64,000 nucleotides of DNA from RGIG6919 sp045531905 (GCA_045531905.1 JAZSEY010000026.1:1-64000), one strand, 5' to 3'; shown: positions 26,949 through 36,557, numbered from the stretch's first letter. Notes: generated by a model not told the origin, from the sequence alone. Translations and numbers: made by a program.

Positions 26949-29582
26949 TTATTTTGCTTCAAACCAATCTGTACCGACATGCATGTCTGCCTCTAATGGC
27001 ACAGAAAGCATTAAAGCCTCCTCCATAGTCGTTTTTACAATATCTTTCACTTCTTCTAATTCATCAATTGCCGCTTCAATCAACAATTCATCATGAATTT
27101 GTAATACCAGTCTGGATTTTAGTCCTCTTTGTACTAATTCCTTATCTACACGAACCATTGCAATCTTAATAATGTCTGCAGCAGTCCCCTGAATTGGAGA
27201 ATTCATCGCAATTCTTTCACCAAAACTTCTCTGCATAAAATTGCTGGAAGTAAGTTCTGGTATCGGACGCCTTCTGTGTAGCATTGTTTCAGAATATCCG
27301 AGTTTTTTTGCAGTTTCCACAGAACTGTCTAAAAATGCTTTTACAGATTGATATGTTTCAAAATACTTTTCAATATATGCAGAAGCTTCTTTTCTGGATA
27401 TATTCAATTCTTCTGACAATCCAAAAGCACTTTGTCCATAAATGATACCAAAATTAACAACCTTTGCATGTCGTCTTTGCAAATCTGTAACCTCATCTAA
27501 AGGCACCTCAAACACCTCAGATGCGGTACTGGCATGAATATCCAAGCCTTTTTGGTAGGCATCTATTAAAACCGGATCATTTGATAAATGTGCCATCACA
27601 CGAAGTTCAATCTGTGAATAGTCAGCATCTACATAAATATAATCCTGTTCCGGAATAAAAACCTTGCGAATTTGTCTTCCAATGTCCATACGCATTGGGA
27701 TATTTTGCAAATTGGGTTCCGTAGAACTAATTCGCCCTGTTGCAGTAATAGTCTGATTAAAGGTTCCATATATTCTGCCATCATCAGAAATATAATTCGC
27801 CAATCCGTCAGCATAGGTTGATTTTAGCTTTGCATAGGTACGATAATTCAAAATATCCTGTACTACCGGATAGTCATTTTTTAACTTATCAAGAACGTCC
27901 GCGCTGGTAGAATAACCTGTTTTCGTTTTCTTTCCATTTGGCAAACCAAGTTTTTCAAATAGAATTACGCCTAACTGCTTCGGGGAATTGATATTAAATG
28001 TTTCGCCACAATTCTCATAAATTCTTTTCTCTAACACACTAATTTCATTGCCAAGCATAGTGCCATAATCAAGCAATGCCTTCTTATCGACCTTAACACC
28101 AGCAATTTCCATGTGATAAAGTGTAAACACGCAAGGCAATTCCAAATCCACATAAAGAGACTCCATGTTTACTTCCCGTAGGTTAGAAAGCAGAGTTTCT
28201 TTTGCATGCAAAGGTGCATAAGCCGAATACACAAGGAACTTCTGTACCGCTTCATCCTGTAACACCAGGTCATTTAATTCCTGCTTACCCAAAAGTTCTT
28301 TTTCAGAGGCAAGCAATTTTCCAAGGTAATCTCTGCTGATATCATCATAGCCATAGGTATCCTTTAATGGATTTAATAAATATGCTGCTACACCAGCATC
28401 AAATGTTTGCATTGTAAATGCAATATCAGCCTGCAAGCGATGTAAAGTACTCTTTAAATCCATCACAGCCAAGGTAACGCCCGCTTTTGCCAATTCCTTT
28501 ACCATGTCCAAAAGACACTCCGAAGTCAAAAATCCCTGTCTTGTAAATAAATAATTTTGTCCCGAAGCCAGAGAAATACTGACAGTTAAAACATCTTCAT
28601 GATCGGCACCAATAAATAAGCCAAGTACCTGCTCCTGCTTTAACTGATTCAGTTTGTCCATCGCTTCTGACCAATCGTTAATTACCTGATACTCAATGGT
28701 TTCTTCAACTACTTCCACATTTTGAAAATGCTTCATTAACTGTTTAAATTCTAACTGTTTAAACAAGGCGTAGGCTTCGTCAGTAAATAGATTGTCCAAC
28801 TGCCCTGCTTCTAATGTTACCTCTAATTCACAATCCAATTTGATGGTAGCCAACTGCTTAGAAAAAATAGCCTGGTCATAGTATGTTTCTAAGTTTTCTT
28901 TCGCTTTCTTTGGTTTAATTTCATCTATATGTGCATATGCATTTTCAATGGAATGAAATGCAGTAATAATCTGAGTTGCTGTCTTTTCTCCGATGCCCGG
29001 AACACCCTTAATATTATCTGAGGCATCTCCCATTAAGCCTTTTAAATCAATAAATTCCGTTGGAGTTACCTGATAGGTTGCCTTTACATCGTCCGCATAA
29101 TAATTCTCAATCACAGTACCAGATGGTTTTGTTTTAGGAATGCGCACCAAAATATGGTCTGTTGCCAACTGTAATAAATCTCTGTCACCAGACACAATTG
29201 TTACTTGAAACCCTGCTCGATCTGCAATTCGTGACATAGTTCCTATAATGTCATCAGCCTCATAACCACCCTTTTCTACCATGGAAACTCCCATGGCTTT
29301 TAATACTTCCTTTAGCAACGGGACTTGTTCCCGTAATTCATCAGGCATTCCCTTTCTGGTGCCTTTATATTCCTTGTATATTTCATGACGGAAGGTTGGT
29401 TGATGCACATCAAATGCAACAAACATATGGGTTGGTTTTTCCTCATCCATCAATTTCAACAAAATATTTATAAACCCAAGCACCGCATTGGTGTGCTGTC
29501 CCTTTGAATTGGTCAGATTAGGAAGTCCATAAAATGCTCTATTTAAAATACTGTGTCCATCTATTAACAATACTTTATTCAT
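26949..29582 (-). CDS. polA: DNA polymerase I
   Basis: An 877-residue family A polymerase for Okazaki fragment maturation and excision repair. The N-terminal 5' nuclease domain (1-290) starts VLLIDGHSILNRAFYG and contains GYEADDIIGT and DASDNIKGVPGIG. The middle 3'-5' exonuclease domain is degenerate: where proofreading enzymes carry DxE, this one reads LGLFIGADHED, so proofreading is probably absent, as in Bacillus and Taq enzymes. The polymerase domain has DYSQIELRVMAHL, RRHAKVVNFGIIYG and QIHDELLIE. Of three consecutive ATGs the last (29582) has the right distance to GGAGG. It overlaps the end of the anti-sigma-like gene by eight bases. Confidence 0.97.
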   Translation of the reverse strand: MNKVLLIDGHSILNRAFYGLPNLTNSKGQHTNAVLGFINILLKLMDEEKPTHMFVAFDVHQPTFRHEIYKEYKGTRKGMPDELREQVPLLKEVLKAMGVSMVEKGGYEADDIIGTMSRIADRAGFQVTIVSGDRDLLQLATDHILVRIPKTKPSGTVIENYYADDVKATYQVTPTEFIDLKGLMGDASDNIKGVPGIGEKTATQIITAFHSIENAYAHIDEIKPKKAKENLETYYDQAIFSKQLATIKLDCELEVTLEAGQLDNLFTDEAYALFKQLEFKQLMKHFQNVEVVEETIEYQVINDWSEAMDKLNQLKQEQVLGLFIGADHEDVLTVSISLASGQNYLFTRQGFLTSECLLDMVKELAKAGVTLAVMDLKSTLHRLQADIAFTMQTFDAGVAAYLLNPLKDTYGYDDISRDYLGKLLASEKELLGKQELNDLVLQDEAVQKFLVYSAYAPLHAKETLLSNLREVNMESLYVDLELPCVFTLYHMEIAGVKVDKKALLDYGTMLGNEISVLEKRIYENCGETFNINSPKQLGVILFEKLGLPNGKKTKTGYSTSADVLDKLKNDYPVVQDILNYRTYAKLKSTYADGLANYISDDGRIYGTFNQTITATGRISSTEPNLQNIPMRMDIGRQIRKVFIPEQDYIYVDADYSQIELRVMAHLSNDPVLIDAYQKGLDIHASTASEVFEVPLDEVTDLQRRHAKVVNFGIIYGQSAFGLSEELNISRKEASAYIEKYFETYQSVKAFLDSSVETAKKLGYSETMLHRRRPIPELTSSNFMQRSFGERIAMNSPIQGTAADIIKIAMVRVDKELVQRGLKSRLVLQIHDELLIEAAIDELEEVKDIVKTTMEEALMLSVPLEADMHVGTDWFEAK

Positions 29583-30129
29583 CATCATCCTCCTCCGAAT
29601 CTATCATCAATTGATTTAAATTGTATTGATGAATTTTGTTATAAAACTCTTTTGTTGCATCTGGTTGCGTCTCTTCTACCACTACATTAAAATCTCTAAT
29701 TTTTAATCTATTCTCATTTAAAACGACATCTGCAAAGGTGTCATAATAATAGTATTCTGTCTGTCTTGATAGTTTAATCTCCTGCTCCTTATGATAAACC
29801 ATATTTAAGAAGTTATTATAGGCAAATATCATAACACCAATAAACACTGCACTCACAACGAAAACTGTTGATTTCTTCAGTGTTTTTGTATGATTGATAC
29901 GATTCATAGCACTATCCAGCTTATGATTTAGTTCCTTTTTAAAATCAGTGCTCAGATTTTCATGATTATCAAGTTGCTTCATGCCAACTAAAAGAGTATA
30001 GTAAATCTCTAACTCTTCCGCACAGTTATTGCAACTCTTAATGTGCTTTACAAATGCGTATAAATCTTCATCTTTTAATTTGTTATCTATGAAAGCCATA
30101 ATCTTTGTTTGTGCTTCCAGACAAGTCAT
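29575..30129 (-). CDS. Zinc-finger anti-sigma-like single-pass membrane protein
   Basis: A 184-residue protein with the ZAS-type zinc motif H29-x3-C33-x2-C36 near the N-terminus (MTCLEAQTKIMAFIDNKL, typical of zf-HC2), one transmembrane helix at about 87-104, and an extracellular tail of about 75 residues ending in an acidic EEDDDE. This architecture is that of anti-sigma factors that hold an ECF sigma factor at the membrane, but no sigma-factor gene is in the window. The ATG at 30129 has GGGAGG seven bases upstream and overlaps the mutY stop by four bases; the 3' end overlaps polA. It is translationally locked between two DNA-repair genes. Target unknown. Confidence 0.78.
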   Translation of the reverse strand: MTCLEAQTKIMAFIDNKLKDEDLYAFVKHIKSCNNCAEELEIYYTLLVGMKQLDNHENLSTDFKKELNHKLDSAMNRINHTKTLKKSTVFVVSAVFIGVMIFAYNNFLNMVYHKEQEIKLSRQTEYYYYDTFADVVLNENRLKIRDFNVVVEETQPDATKEFYNKIHQYNLNQLMIDSEEDDDE

Positions 30130-31169
30130 ACTATCGCCTCCCAAAAGACCCTAAAGGCCGTTGGCAACGGAGTTTCTTGCTCCATCTTATCTGCTGTTAC
30201 CCAGGTAAGCTTTTCACTCATATCATTACAAGATAAATAATAAGCCGTCATATGCCATTCCACATGGGTAAAAATATGTGTATACTTTAACTCTTTGAAA
30301 ACATCCTTTGGAGATACCTGATAAATTTCAGCATACTCCAAAGCCTCTTGTATTGAAAATGCATTTTCAACATTCGGAAACTCATATAGTCCCGAAAGCA
30401 GTCCTTTTGCAGTTCTCTTTTGCACACCATAGTGATTGATTCCATTTTCATCTGTATAACAGAACACGTACACTGTCATATCCACATGTTTTCTTGGTTT
30501 CTTTTCACTGCGGACCGGAAGTAAATGGGTTCTATTATTTTGATGTGCCAGACAATGAGAACGAATCGGACACAGTTCACATTTAGGAATCCCATTGGGA
30601 ATACATACAATGGCTCCAAGCTCCATTAAACTCTGGGTAAAATCACCACAATTTTGCTCCGGGTATAGTGAAAGCAATTCCTTAGCATACCGCTTTTTTG
30701 TGTCTGCCAAATCTATATTGCTGTCATCATTCCACACCCTAGAAAGAACACGAAGCACATTGCCATCCACGGCTGGTGTCTTCAAATCAAAGCAAATGGA
30801 ACCAATCGCTCCTGCTGTATAGTCGCCGATACCCTTCAAGGATCTGATGTCTTCGATATGATTGGGAAACACACCATCATATTCCTGCATAATGGTGGTT
30901 GCCGCAATTTTCAAATTGCGAACACGGTTATAGTATCCCAAACCTTCCCATAACTTCAAAAGCTTGTCATCCGGACATTCTGATAGACTTTTGATATCCG
31001 GCAAAGCATTTAAAAACCTTGTGTAATATGCCTTCACAGCCTCAACACGGGTCTGCTGTAGCATGATTTCGGACAGCCATACATGATATGGATCTTTATC
31101 CTTACGCCAAGGTAAATCTCTTTTGTTTTGATAAAACCAATCCAGCAAAAGAGTCGTAAATTTGTTCAT
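30126..31169 (-). CDS. mutY: A/G-specific adenine glycosylase MutY
   Basis: A 347-residue enzyme that removes adenine mispaired with 8-oxoguanine. Catalytic E34 (WLSEIMLQQT) and D135 (PAVDGNVL) are present, with the helix-hairpin-helix LKGIGDYTAGAIG. The 4Fe-4S ligands are C189, C197, C200 and C206, with seven rather than the E. coli six residues between the first two. The last 110 residues form the NUDIX-like domain that reads 8-oxoguanine. It starts 12 bases after the glycosyltransferase/aldo-keto reductase fusion gene and overlaps the anti-sigma-like gene by four bases. Confidence 0.96.
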   Translation of the reverse strand: MNKFTTLLLDWFYQNKRDLPWRKDKDPYHVWLSEIMLQQTRVEAVKAYYTRFLNALPDIKSLSECPDDKLLKLWEGLGYYNRVRNLKIAATTIMQEYDGVFPNHIEDIRSLKGIGDYTAGAIGSICFDLKTPAVDGNVLRVLSRVWNDDSNIDLADTKKRYAKELLSLYPEQNCGDFTQSLMELGAIVCIPNGIPKCELCPIRSHCLAHQNNRTHLLPVRSEKKPRKHVDMTVYVFCYTDENGINHYGVQKRTAKGLLSGLYEFPNVENAFSIQEALEYAEIYQVSPKDVFKELKYTHIFTHVEWHMTAYYLSCNDMSEKLTWVTADKMEQETPLPTAFRVFWEAIV

Positions 31170-31181
31170 AGTATCTCCTTA

Positions 31182-33365
31182 TTATGGCAACACATTCCCA
31201 GCAGCCTGATATAATTCATACCATTCCTGCTTTGTCAAGTTTACTTCAGTAGCCCTACATATGTCTGCTATATGTTCCACATTCATGGAACCGGTAATCA
31301 CCTGCATATTGGCAGGATGTTTTAATATCCATGCAATTGCAATCATTGCTTTTGTCACCTGATAACGGTTGGCAAATGCCTGCAACACTTCGTTTAATTT
31401 AGGGAACTTTTCTTCATCGAAAATGCTGCCCTCAAACAAGCCATACTGCAAAGGAGACCAAGCCTGTATTGTAATCTCTCTTAATCTACAAAAATCAAGC
31501 ATGTAACCATCTCTGTCTGGTGCAGTCGGAAGTACTGTATTGGTAGTAATTCCACTGGCAACCATACCGCAGTTACCAAGTCCAAATTGCATTTGATTTA
31601 CAAGCAATGGCTCATCTAAAACTTCCTGTAACAATGCTATCTGCATGCTATTAAAATTGCTGACGCCAAAAGCACGCACTTTACCAGAGCTCTCTAAAAC
31701 AGAAAACGCCTCAGCTATTTCATCCGGATCCATAAAGGTATCCGGTCTGTGCAATAACAACAAATCCAAATAGTCTGTCTGCAACCTGGATAAGCTGTTA
31801 TCCACTGACTCTAAAATATGCTTCTTGGACAAATCATAATAATTCGGTTTGATGCCACATTTTGTCTGAATTCGCATTTTGTCACGAAGACCTTTGTTTT
31901 CTCCCAGAACCTGACCAAACAATTCTTCGCAACGACCACCACCATAAATATCTGCATGGTCAAACAAAGTGATACCCATATCCAACGACTTATGAATCAC
32001 CTTTTCAACCTCATTGACACTCAAATCGGCCATACGCATACAACCAAGTACAATTCTGGATGCATCTAACTGAGAATTGCCTAAAAACATAGACATCTTA
32101 CTAGGAATTGGTTTCCATTCCTCACGTTCATATCCAATTCTATCGGCCACTTTATCTGCAAGTTTGTCGATAATTGATTTATGCGTGCGCTCAGCATGGA
32201 AATATATATTTTCAATCTTATCTGCAAATACTTTGGTAGAAAACTTTTCTACACTCTCCATCGCAACCTTTGTCCAAGGACCAATGTAGTTTTCTGCATT
32301 TGCAACATTATCCTGTTCCTTGTAAAGAACGTTATCCAAATACTCTAAAAATTCTGTCTCTGTCTCATAAGTGAATCCATTGACACCCTGTTCAATCACA
32401 TTATCTAAGCATTCATCAGCCCGGGCCACAACAGGCAAGCCTGACGCCAAAGCTTCGATATAGGTCAAGCCTTGCGTCTCACTGGTAGATGCACTGACAA
32501 ACACATCACCTGTTTGATAATAATGAGCAATGTCATCCCAGGATTTTGAGCCTGCAAATAGCATCCGGTCTCCATGCTTCAAAGTCGCCTTCAATGGTTC
32601 TAAAACAGACTTTCTATACTGTCCATCACCAACAATGACAAATTTACAGTCATTATGGATATCAAAATATCCATCCAGATATTGCATTATTTCATCAATA
32701 TTCTTTTCCTTTGAGATTCTACCAATGTAAAGAATAGCCTTATCTTCCGGCTTTAAACCTAAATCCTTGCGATAGTGTTCTCTTTGCTCCATGGTATCTC
32801 TTGTACCGAATTTCTCAAGATTGATACCCGTTGGAATGACTGTAATATCACCCTGTACACCATAAGAAACCAACAACTCTTTTACCTTTTGTGTTGGCAC
32901 TACAATTTCCTCAGCACCCTTTACACTAATCTTACTAAAGCTTCTAGCTATCTTCTTCGCACGCTCCGCATTGGAAATATACTCTTTAATATAATGTGTA
33001 TAATCCTCATAAATAGTATGGTAAGTGTGCACAACCGGAAGCAACAATTCCTTTGCCATGATTCTTCCAAAAATGCCTAAAGAAAACTCAGTATGGGTAT
33101 GAATGACATCCAAATCTAACTGTCTAATTTTCTTTGCCAATAATGGCTGATAAAACAGTCCTATTCTTCGTTCTGGCACAAAGGAACATGACATAGACGG
33201 CACTCGAAATACGTTCACTTCATTTTCTGGTGCATCTGGAGTCTTTGTTGTAATTACATAAACTGTATGTCCCTTTGCCTCTAATTCCTTTTTCAATAAA
33301 AATACGGAATTGGCAACACCATTTATCTCTGGATAATAGGTATCTGTAAATAATCCAATATTCAT
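31182..33365 (-). CDS. Fusion of GT4 glycosyltransferase and aldo/keto reductase
   Basis: One uninterrupted 727-residue frame. Residues 1-395 are a GT-B fold GT4 glycosyltransferase: start FTDTYYPEINGVANSV, HTHTEFSLG, IPTGINLEKF, ILYIGRISKEKN, and the E-x7-E pair E296/E304 in SETQGLTYIEALASG. It most resembles Gram-positive diacylglycerol glucosyltransferases. Residues about 424-727 are a complete aldo/keto reductase with catalytic D469, Y474, K502 and H539 and the C-terminal family segment AIAWILKHP. A linker of about 30 residues joins them. The ATG overlaps the ribF stop (ATGA) and mutY follows after 12 bases. Both halves look active, so the substrate is probably a sugar or lipid-linked carbonyl handled by both. 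I recall no described protein with this layout, but could not search. Confidence 0.9.
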   Translation of the reverse strand: MNIGLFTDTYYPEINGVANSVFLLKKELEAKGHTVYVITTKTPDAPENEVNVFRVPSMSCSFVPERRIGLFYQPLLAKKIRQLDLDVIHTHTEFSLGIFGRIMAKELLLPVVHTYHTIYEDYTHYIKEYISNAERAKKIARSFSKISVKGAEEIVVPTQKVKELLVSYGVQGDITVIPTGINLEKFGTRDTMEQREHYRKDLGLKPEDKAILYIGRISKEKNIDEIMQYLDGYFDIHNDCKFVIVGDGQYRKSVLEPLKATLKHGDRMLFAGSKSWDDIAHYYQTGDVFVSASTSETQGLTYIEALASGLPVVARADECLDNVIEQGVNGFTYETETEFLEYLDNVLYKEQDNVANAENYIGPWTKVAMESVEKFSTKVFADKIENIYFHAERTHKSIIDKLADKVADRIGYEREEWKPIPSKMSMFLGNSQLDASRIVLGCMRMADLSVNEVEKVIHKSLDMGITLFDHADIYGGGRCEELFGQVLGENKGLRDKMRIQTKCGIKPNYYDLSKKHILESVDNSLSRLQTDYLDLLLLHRPDTFMDPDEIAEAFSVLESSGKVRAFGVSNFNSMQIALLQEVLDEPLLVNQMQFGLGNCGMVASGITTNTVLPTAPDRDGYMLDFCRLREITIQAWSPLQYGLFEGSIFDEEKFPKLNEVLQAFANRYQVTKAMIAIAWILKHPANMQVITGSMNVEHIADICRATEVNLTKQEWYELYQAAGNVLP

Positions 33366-34270
33366 GCTCTCATCACCTTTTCAATATCTAGCTTAATTTG
33401 TGTTTTTAATGCTTCCACATCGGAGAACCTCATCTCCGGTCTTATAAAATCCAAAAAATCAATCTTTAAATGCTTTCCGTATAAATCACCACTGTAATTT
33501 AAAATATGGGTTTCCAAACCAATGACATCATCTTGTTTTACAGTCGGTTTTGTACCAAGATTTGCCACGCCATCATACTCACAACCATCAATAATGGTTT
33601 TCACATGATACACACCATAAGGTGGTATCAATTTATCATCGGGAATCTCAATATTGGCTGTTGGAAACTGAATGGTTCTACCAAGTTTATTACCGGATAC
33701 CACTTCTCCTCTAATAGAATAACAGCGATTTAATAACTGATTGGTCAGTTTCATATCTCCTTTTGAAATAAGTTGCTTAATCAAAGTGGAACTGACAACT
33801 GCATCCTCATAACGCTGTTGTTCTTTCACCACTAATTGAAAATTATATTTCTGACTTAACTCACGAAGCAAATCTACATTACCAGAACGGTTTCGTCCAA
33901 AACAAAAATCTTCACCAACAACTAACATTTTCATAGAAAACTGCTGTATCAACACATTATATACAAAATCATCCGGTTCCATTTTTGCGAATTCCTTCGT
34001 AAAAGGATATTCAACCAATGCATCAATTTGACGGCCCTTCATGATATCTAATCGTTCCATTCTGGTATCTATATAACCATCAGTCGCACCGGAAATAATT
34101 CGTAACGGCGACTGGTCAAAGGTAAATACTGTTGCCAGTAAGCCATTGTCTTTCTGTGACACAATCTCATCCAATAGCAACTGATGTCCAATATGCAAAC
34201 CATCAAATTTTCCCAAAGCAATTGCTGTGGATTGTTCAATTTTATCTGTATGATTATTTATGTAAATCAT
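33362..34270 (-). CDS. ribF: Bifunctional riboflavin kinase/FAD synthetase
   Basis: A 302-residue enzyme that phosphorylates riboflavin to FMN and adenylates it to FAD. The N-terminal adenylyltransferase half carries ALGKFDGLHIGHQLLLD; the C-terminal kinase half has the GNKLGRTIQFPTANIE motif. Length is normal. It follows truB by 20 bases in the standard truB-ribF order and ends in a four-base ATGA overlap with the fusion gene. No FMN riboswitch is visible, as the gene is internal to the operon. Confidence 0.97.
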   Translation of the reverse strand: MIYINNHTDKIEQSTAIALGKFDGLHIGHQLLLDEIVSQKDNGLLATVFTFDQSPLRIISGATDGYIDTRMERLDIMKGRQIDALVEYPFTKEFAKMEPDDFVYNVLIQQFSMKMLVVGEDFCFGRNRSGNVDLLRELSQKYNFQLVVKEQQRYEDAVVSSTLIKQLISKGDMKLTNQLLNRCYSIRGEVVSGNKLGRTIQFPTANIEIPDDKLIPPYGVYHVKTIIDGCEYDGVANLGTKPTVKQDDVIGLETHILNYSGDLYGKHLKIDFLDFIRPEMRFSDVEALKTQIKLDIEKVMRA

Positions 34271-34290
34271 AGTAGCTCCAATTTTAAAAT

Positions 34291-35196
34291 CTAGGACAAA
34301 AACATTTTATCTGGTACAAACATCTGCTTTTTATCCTGGTATATATATAATCCCTTAATTTCCTGTTCTTGATTACAAACAAAAATACGCATTCCTTCAA
34401 ACACCTTTGCTGTATCCATTTCAACAAAGGAATTCAGTGTAAGCGGATTGCCGTTCATCAAATATTTTTCAGCCTGTGACCGAATCTGAATAATTGGATA
34501 ACTCGGAAACAAAGAAGGTATCGGATATACGCATTCGGATATACGCCCTTCATCTCGCATCATTTCAACATCTGACAATTTCAAAGCATCCTCTGCCGAA
34601 AACTGACTTACTCTATTTCTTAATAGATGTGACATGGCACCACCACAGCCAAGTTTTTCACCAATATCCCGGCATAAACTTCTAATATAAGTTCCCTTAG
34701 AACAACACACAGAGAACTTTACAAATGGTAAATCCATTGAAATAATATCTATATGAAATACCTCGATATCGCGAGGTTCTCTTTCAATCACAATGCCCTC
34801 ACGGGCTAATTCGTACAATTTTTTTCCATCCTTTTTGATGGCAGAATACATTGGTGGAATTTGCTTTTGTTTTCCCACAAAGGACAGAATTGTTTCCCGC
34901 ACCTCTGATTCTGAAACATTTACAGGAGATTGGGATAACACCGTTCCCGATGTATCCTCTGTATCAGTTGTAATTCCAAGCTGCAATGTAGCAATGTACT
35001 CTTTATCCTTGTCTGTCAACATTTCACATAGTTTTGTTGCATTTCCCAGACATAGAACAAGCACACCTTCAGCGTCTGGATCTAACGTGCCGGTGTGCCC
35101 AATCTTCTTTTGCTTCAAAATGCCTCGCATTTTGGCAACAACATCAAAGGAAGTATAGCCCGGCTCTTTATAAATATTCATAATACCATCAATCAC
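34291..35196 (-). CDS. truB: tRNA pseudouridine(55) synthase TruB
   Basis: A 301-residue enzyme making pseudouridine at position 55 of the T loop of tRNAs. The catalytic aspartate is in GHTGTLDPDAEGVLVLCLG (near residue 40), and the conserved CSKGTYIRSLCRDIG segment follows. The start is GTG at 35196 with AGGGAG eight bases before it; the first ATG (residue 6) would remove little. It lies 19 bases after nrnA in the standard order. Confidence 0.97.
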   Translation of the reverse strand: MIDGIMNIYKEPGYTSFDVVAKMRGILKQKKIGHTGTLDPDAEGVLVLCLGNATKLCEMLTDKDKEYIATLQLGITTDTEDTSGTVLSQSPVNVSESEVRETILSFVGKQKQIPPMYSAIKKDGKKLYELAREGIVIEREPRDIEVFHIDIISMDLPFVKFSVCCSKGTYIRSLCRDIGEKLGCGGAMSHLLRNRVSQFSAEDALKLSDVEMMRDEGRISECVYPIPSLFPSYPIIQIRSQAEKYLMNGNPLTLNSFVEMDTAKVFEGMRIFVCNQEQEIKGLYIYQDKKQMFVPDKMFLS

Positions 35197-35215
35197 GCAC
35201 GCTACTCCCTTTCTG

Positions 35216-36169
35216 TTATATTTGTTTATTCACTTCTTCAATTATATACTGTAATGTATCCAAATAATCTGCCTTTACCTGGACGCCGGCAGCACGAATA
35301 TGACCGCCGCCACCTAATGCAGTAGCAATCAAATTTACATTTACCAAGCCATTCGAACGCAAACTGTACTTAAAATCACCCGGATACTTCTCGTATACAA
35401 AACAAGCCACTTCAACACCTTCGGTAATTCTAAGCTGGTCAACAATACCATCTGTGTCCATTCTGCTGGCCTTAATAGATGCAAAATCATCCATTGTAAT
35501 ACAGGTTACGATTAGTTTTCCATCTAAAAACAATTCCGCCTTTGAAAGTGCCAGGCCTAACAATTTGTTCTGAATATAGGTTTTCTTATAAAATGTGTGG
35601 TCAATAATATAGTCTGACTTTGCTCCCAAAGATATCAATAAACCGGCAATTTCCATGGTTTTCTTAGATGTACTATTGTGTTTAAATACACCTGTATCAT
35701 GGACAATGCCAAGGTAAAATGCCTCTGCACATTCCTTTGACAGCGCAGTATCATTTAACAGTTTAAATACAGCCTCAGAGGCAGAACTTGCCTCCAAATC
35801 AACGACACAATAATCACCAAAGCCTTGATTGCTGATATGATGATCCACACAAGCAGTTTTCTTGGCAGATGCAAAATATTTTCCAAAGTCGCCATGTCTT
35901 AATAAATCGCCACAATCAAGACTAATAGCCAAATCATAGCTAAAGTCCTCATCTGTATTATGACATACTAAGTCAGCACCATTTAAAAAGCGAAAATCCT
36001 TACTAAATGGCTCTAAATATACCTGCACTCGTTCCTTGGAATAATGCTCAATAATGTAATTATATAATCCCAAACAGGAACCAACGCAATCACCATCCGG
36101 ACTAATATGTCCCAAAATGGCAATTGTATCAGCTTCTGCAATTAAGTTTAATAATTGGCTCATAGTCAC
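35216..36169 (-). CDS. nrnA: DHH-family nanoRNase/pAp phosphatase NrnA
   Basis: A 317-residue bifunctional enzyme that degrades very short RNA and 3'-phosphoadenosine 5'-phosphate. The DHH domain shows GHISPDGDCVGS, DCGDLLRHGDFG and DHHISNQGFGDY; the DHHA1 domain has the substrate-binding GGGGHIRAAG near the C-terminus. It sits between rbfA and truB as in many Firmicutes, seven bases after rbfA, with AGGTGAC before the ATG. In organisms with cyclic-di-nucleotide signalling such enzymes can also degrade pGpG, which is relevant to the diguanylate cyclase in this window (inference). Confidence 0.95.
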   Translation of the reverse strand: MTMSQLLNLIAEADTIAILGHISPDGDCVGSCLGLYNYIIEHYSKERVQVYLEPFSKDFRFLNGADLVCHNTDEDFSYDLAISLDCGDLLRHGDFGKYFASAKKTACVDHHISNQGFGDYCVVDLEASSASEAVFKLLNDTALSKECAEAFYLGIVHDTGVFKHNSTSKKTMEIAGLLISLGAKSDYIIDHTFYKKTYIQNKLLGLALSKAELFLDGKLIVTCITMDDFASIKASRMDTDGIVDQLRITEGVEVACFVYEKYPGDFKYSLRSNGLVNVNLIATALGGGGHIRAAGVQVKADYLDTLQYIIEEVNKQI

Positions 36170-36176
36170 CTGCAGA

Positions 36177-36557
36177 TTATTCCTGCTCTTCCTCTCTAAC
36201 CGGCATATCCTTTGTTACATCATCAATCTTCTTTGACATGGTAACACCATATGCAATGGACTGGTCCATAACAAACTGAATCTCTGGTGTGTTGCGCAAA
36301 TTGATGGAACGGGCTAATTCTTTACGAATATAACCTGCAGCACTGGTAAGACCTTTTAAGGTATCTGCCTGTGCTTCCTCATCACCTAACACACTGATAT
36401 ATGCTTTACACTGCTTCAAATCAGGAGTTACAATTACATCCACAACAGATGTCATTGGATGAATGCGCGGGTCTTTAATCTCATAAGAGATAATACGACT
36501 CAATTCTCTCTGAACTTCTGCATTAATTCTAGTATTTTTAATACTATTCTTTCTCAT
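36177..36557 (-). CDS. rbfA: Ribosome-binding factor A
   Basis: A 126-residue KH-fold protein that binds the 30S subunit during maturation of the 16S rRNA 5' end. The family pattern is seen in INAEVQRELSRIISYEIKDPRI and VIVTPDLKQCKAYISVLGDEE, with the C-terminal RNTPEIQFVMDQSIAYG. Length is normal. It follows infB by 32 bases in the usual infB-rbfA order. Confidence 0.97.
   Translation of the reverse strand: MRKNSIKNTRINAEVQRELSRIISYEIKDPRIHPMTSVVDVIVTPDLKQCKAYISVLGDEEAQADTLKGLTSAAGYIRKELARSINLRNTPEIQFVMDQSIAYGVTMSKKIDDVTKDMPVREEEQE

Noticed and set aside
32050..32150. Two separate genes instead of a fusion at the glycosyltransferase/reductase junction
   Set aside because: The frame has no stop across the linker, and no ribosome site of clear strength precedes the methionines at the start of the reductase half.
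34271..34290. Search for an FMN riboswitch before ribF
   Set aside because: The 20-base gap to truB leaves no room.
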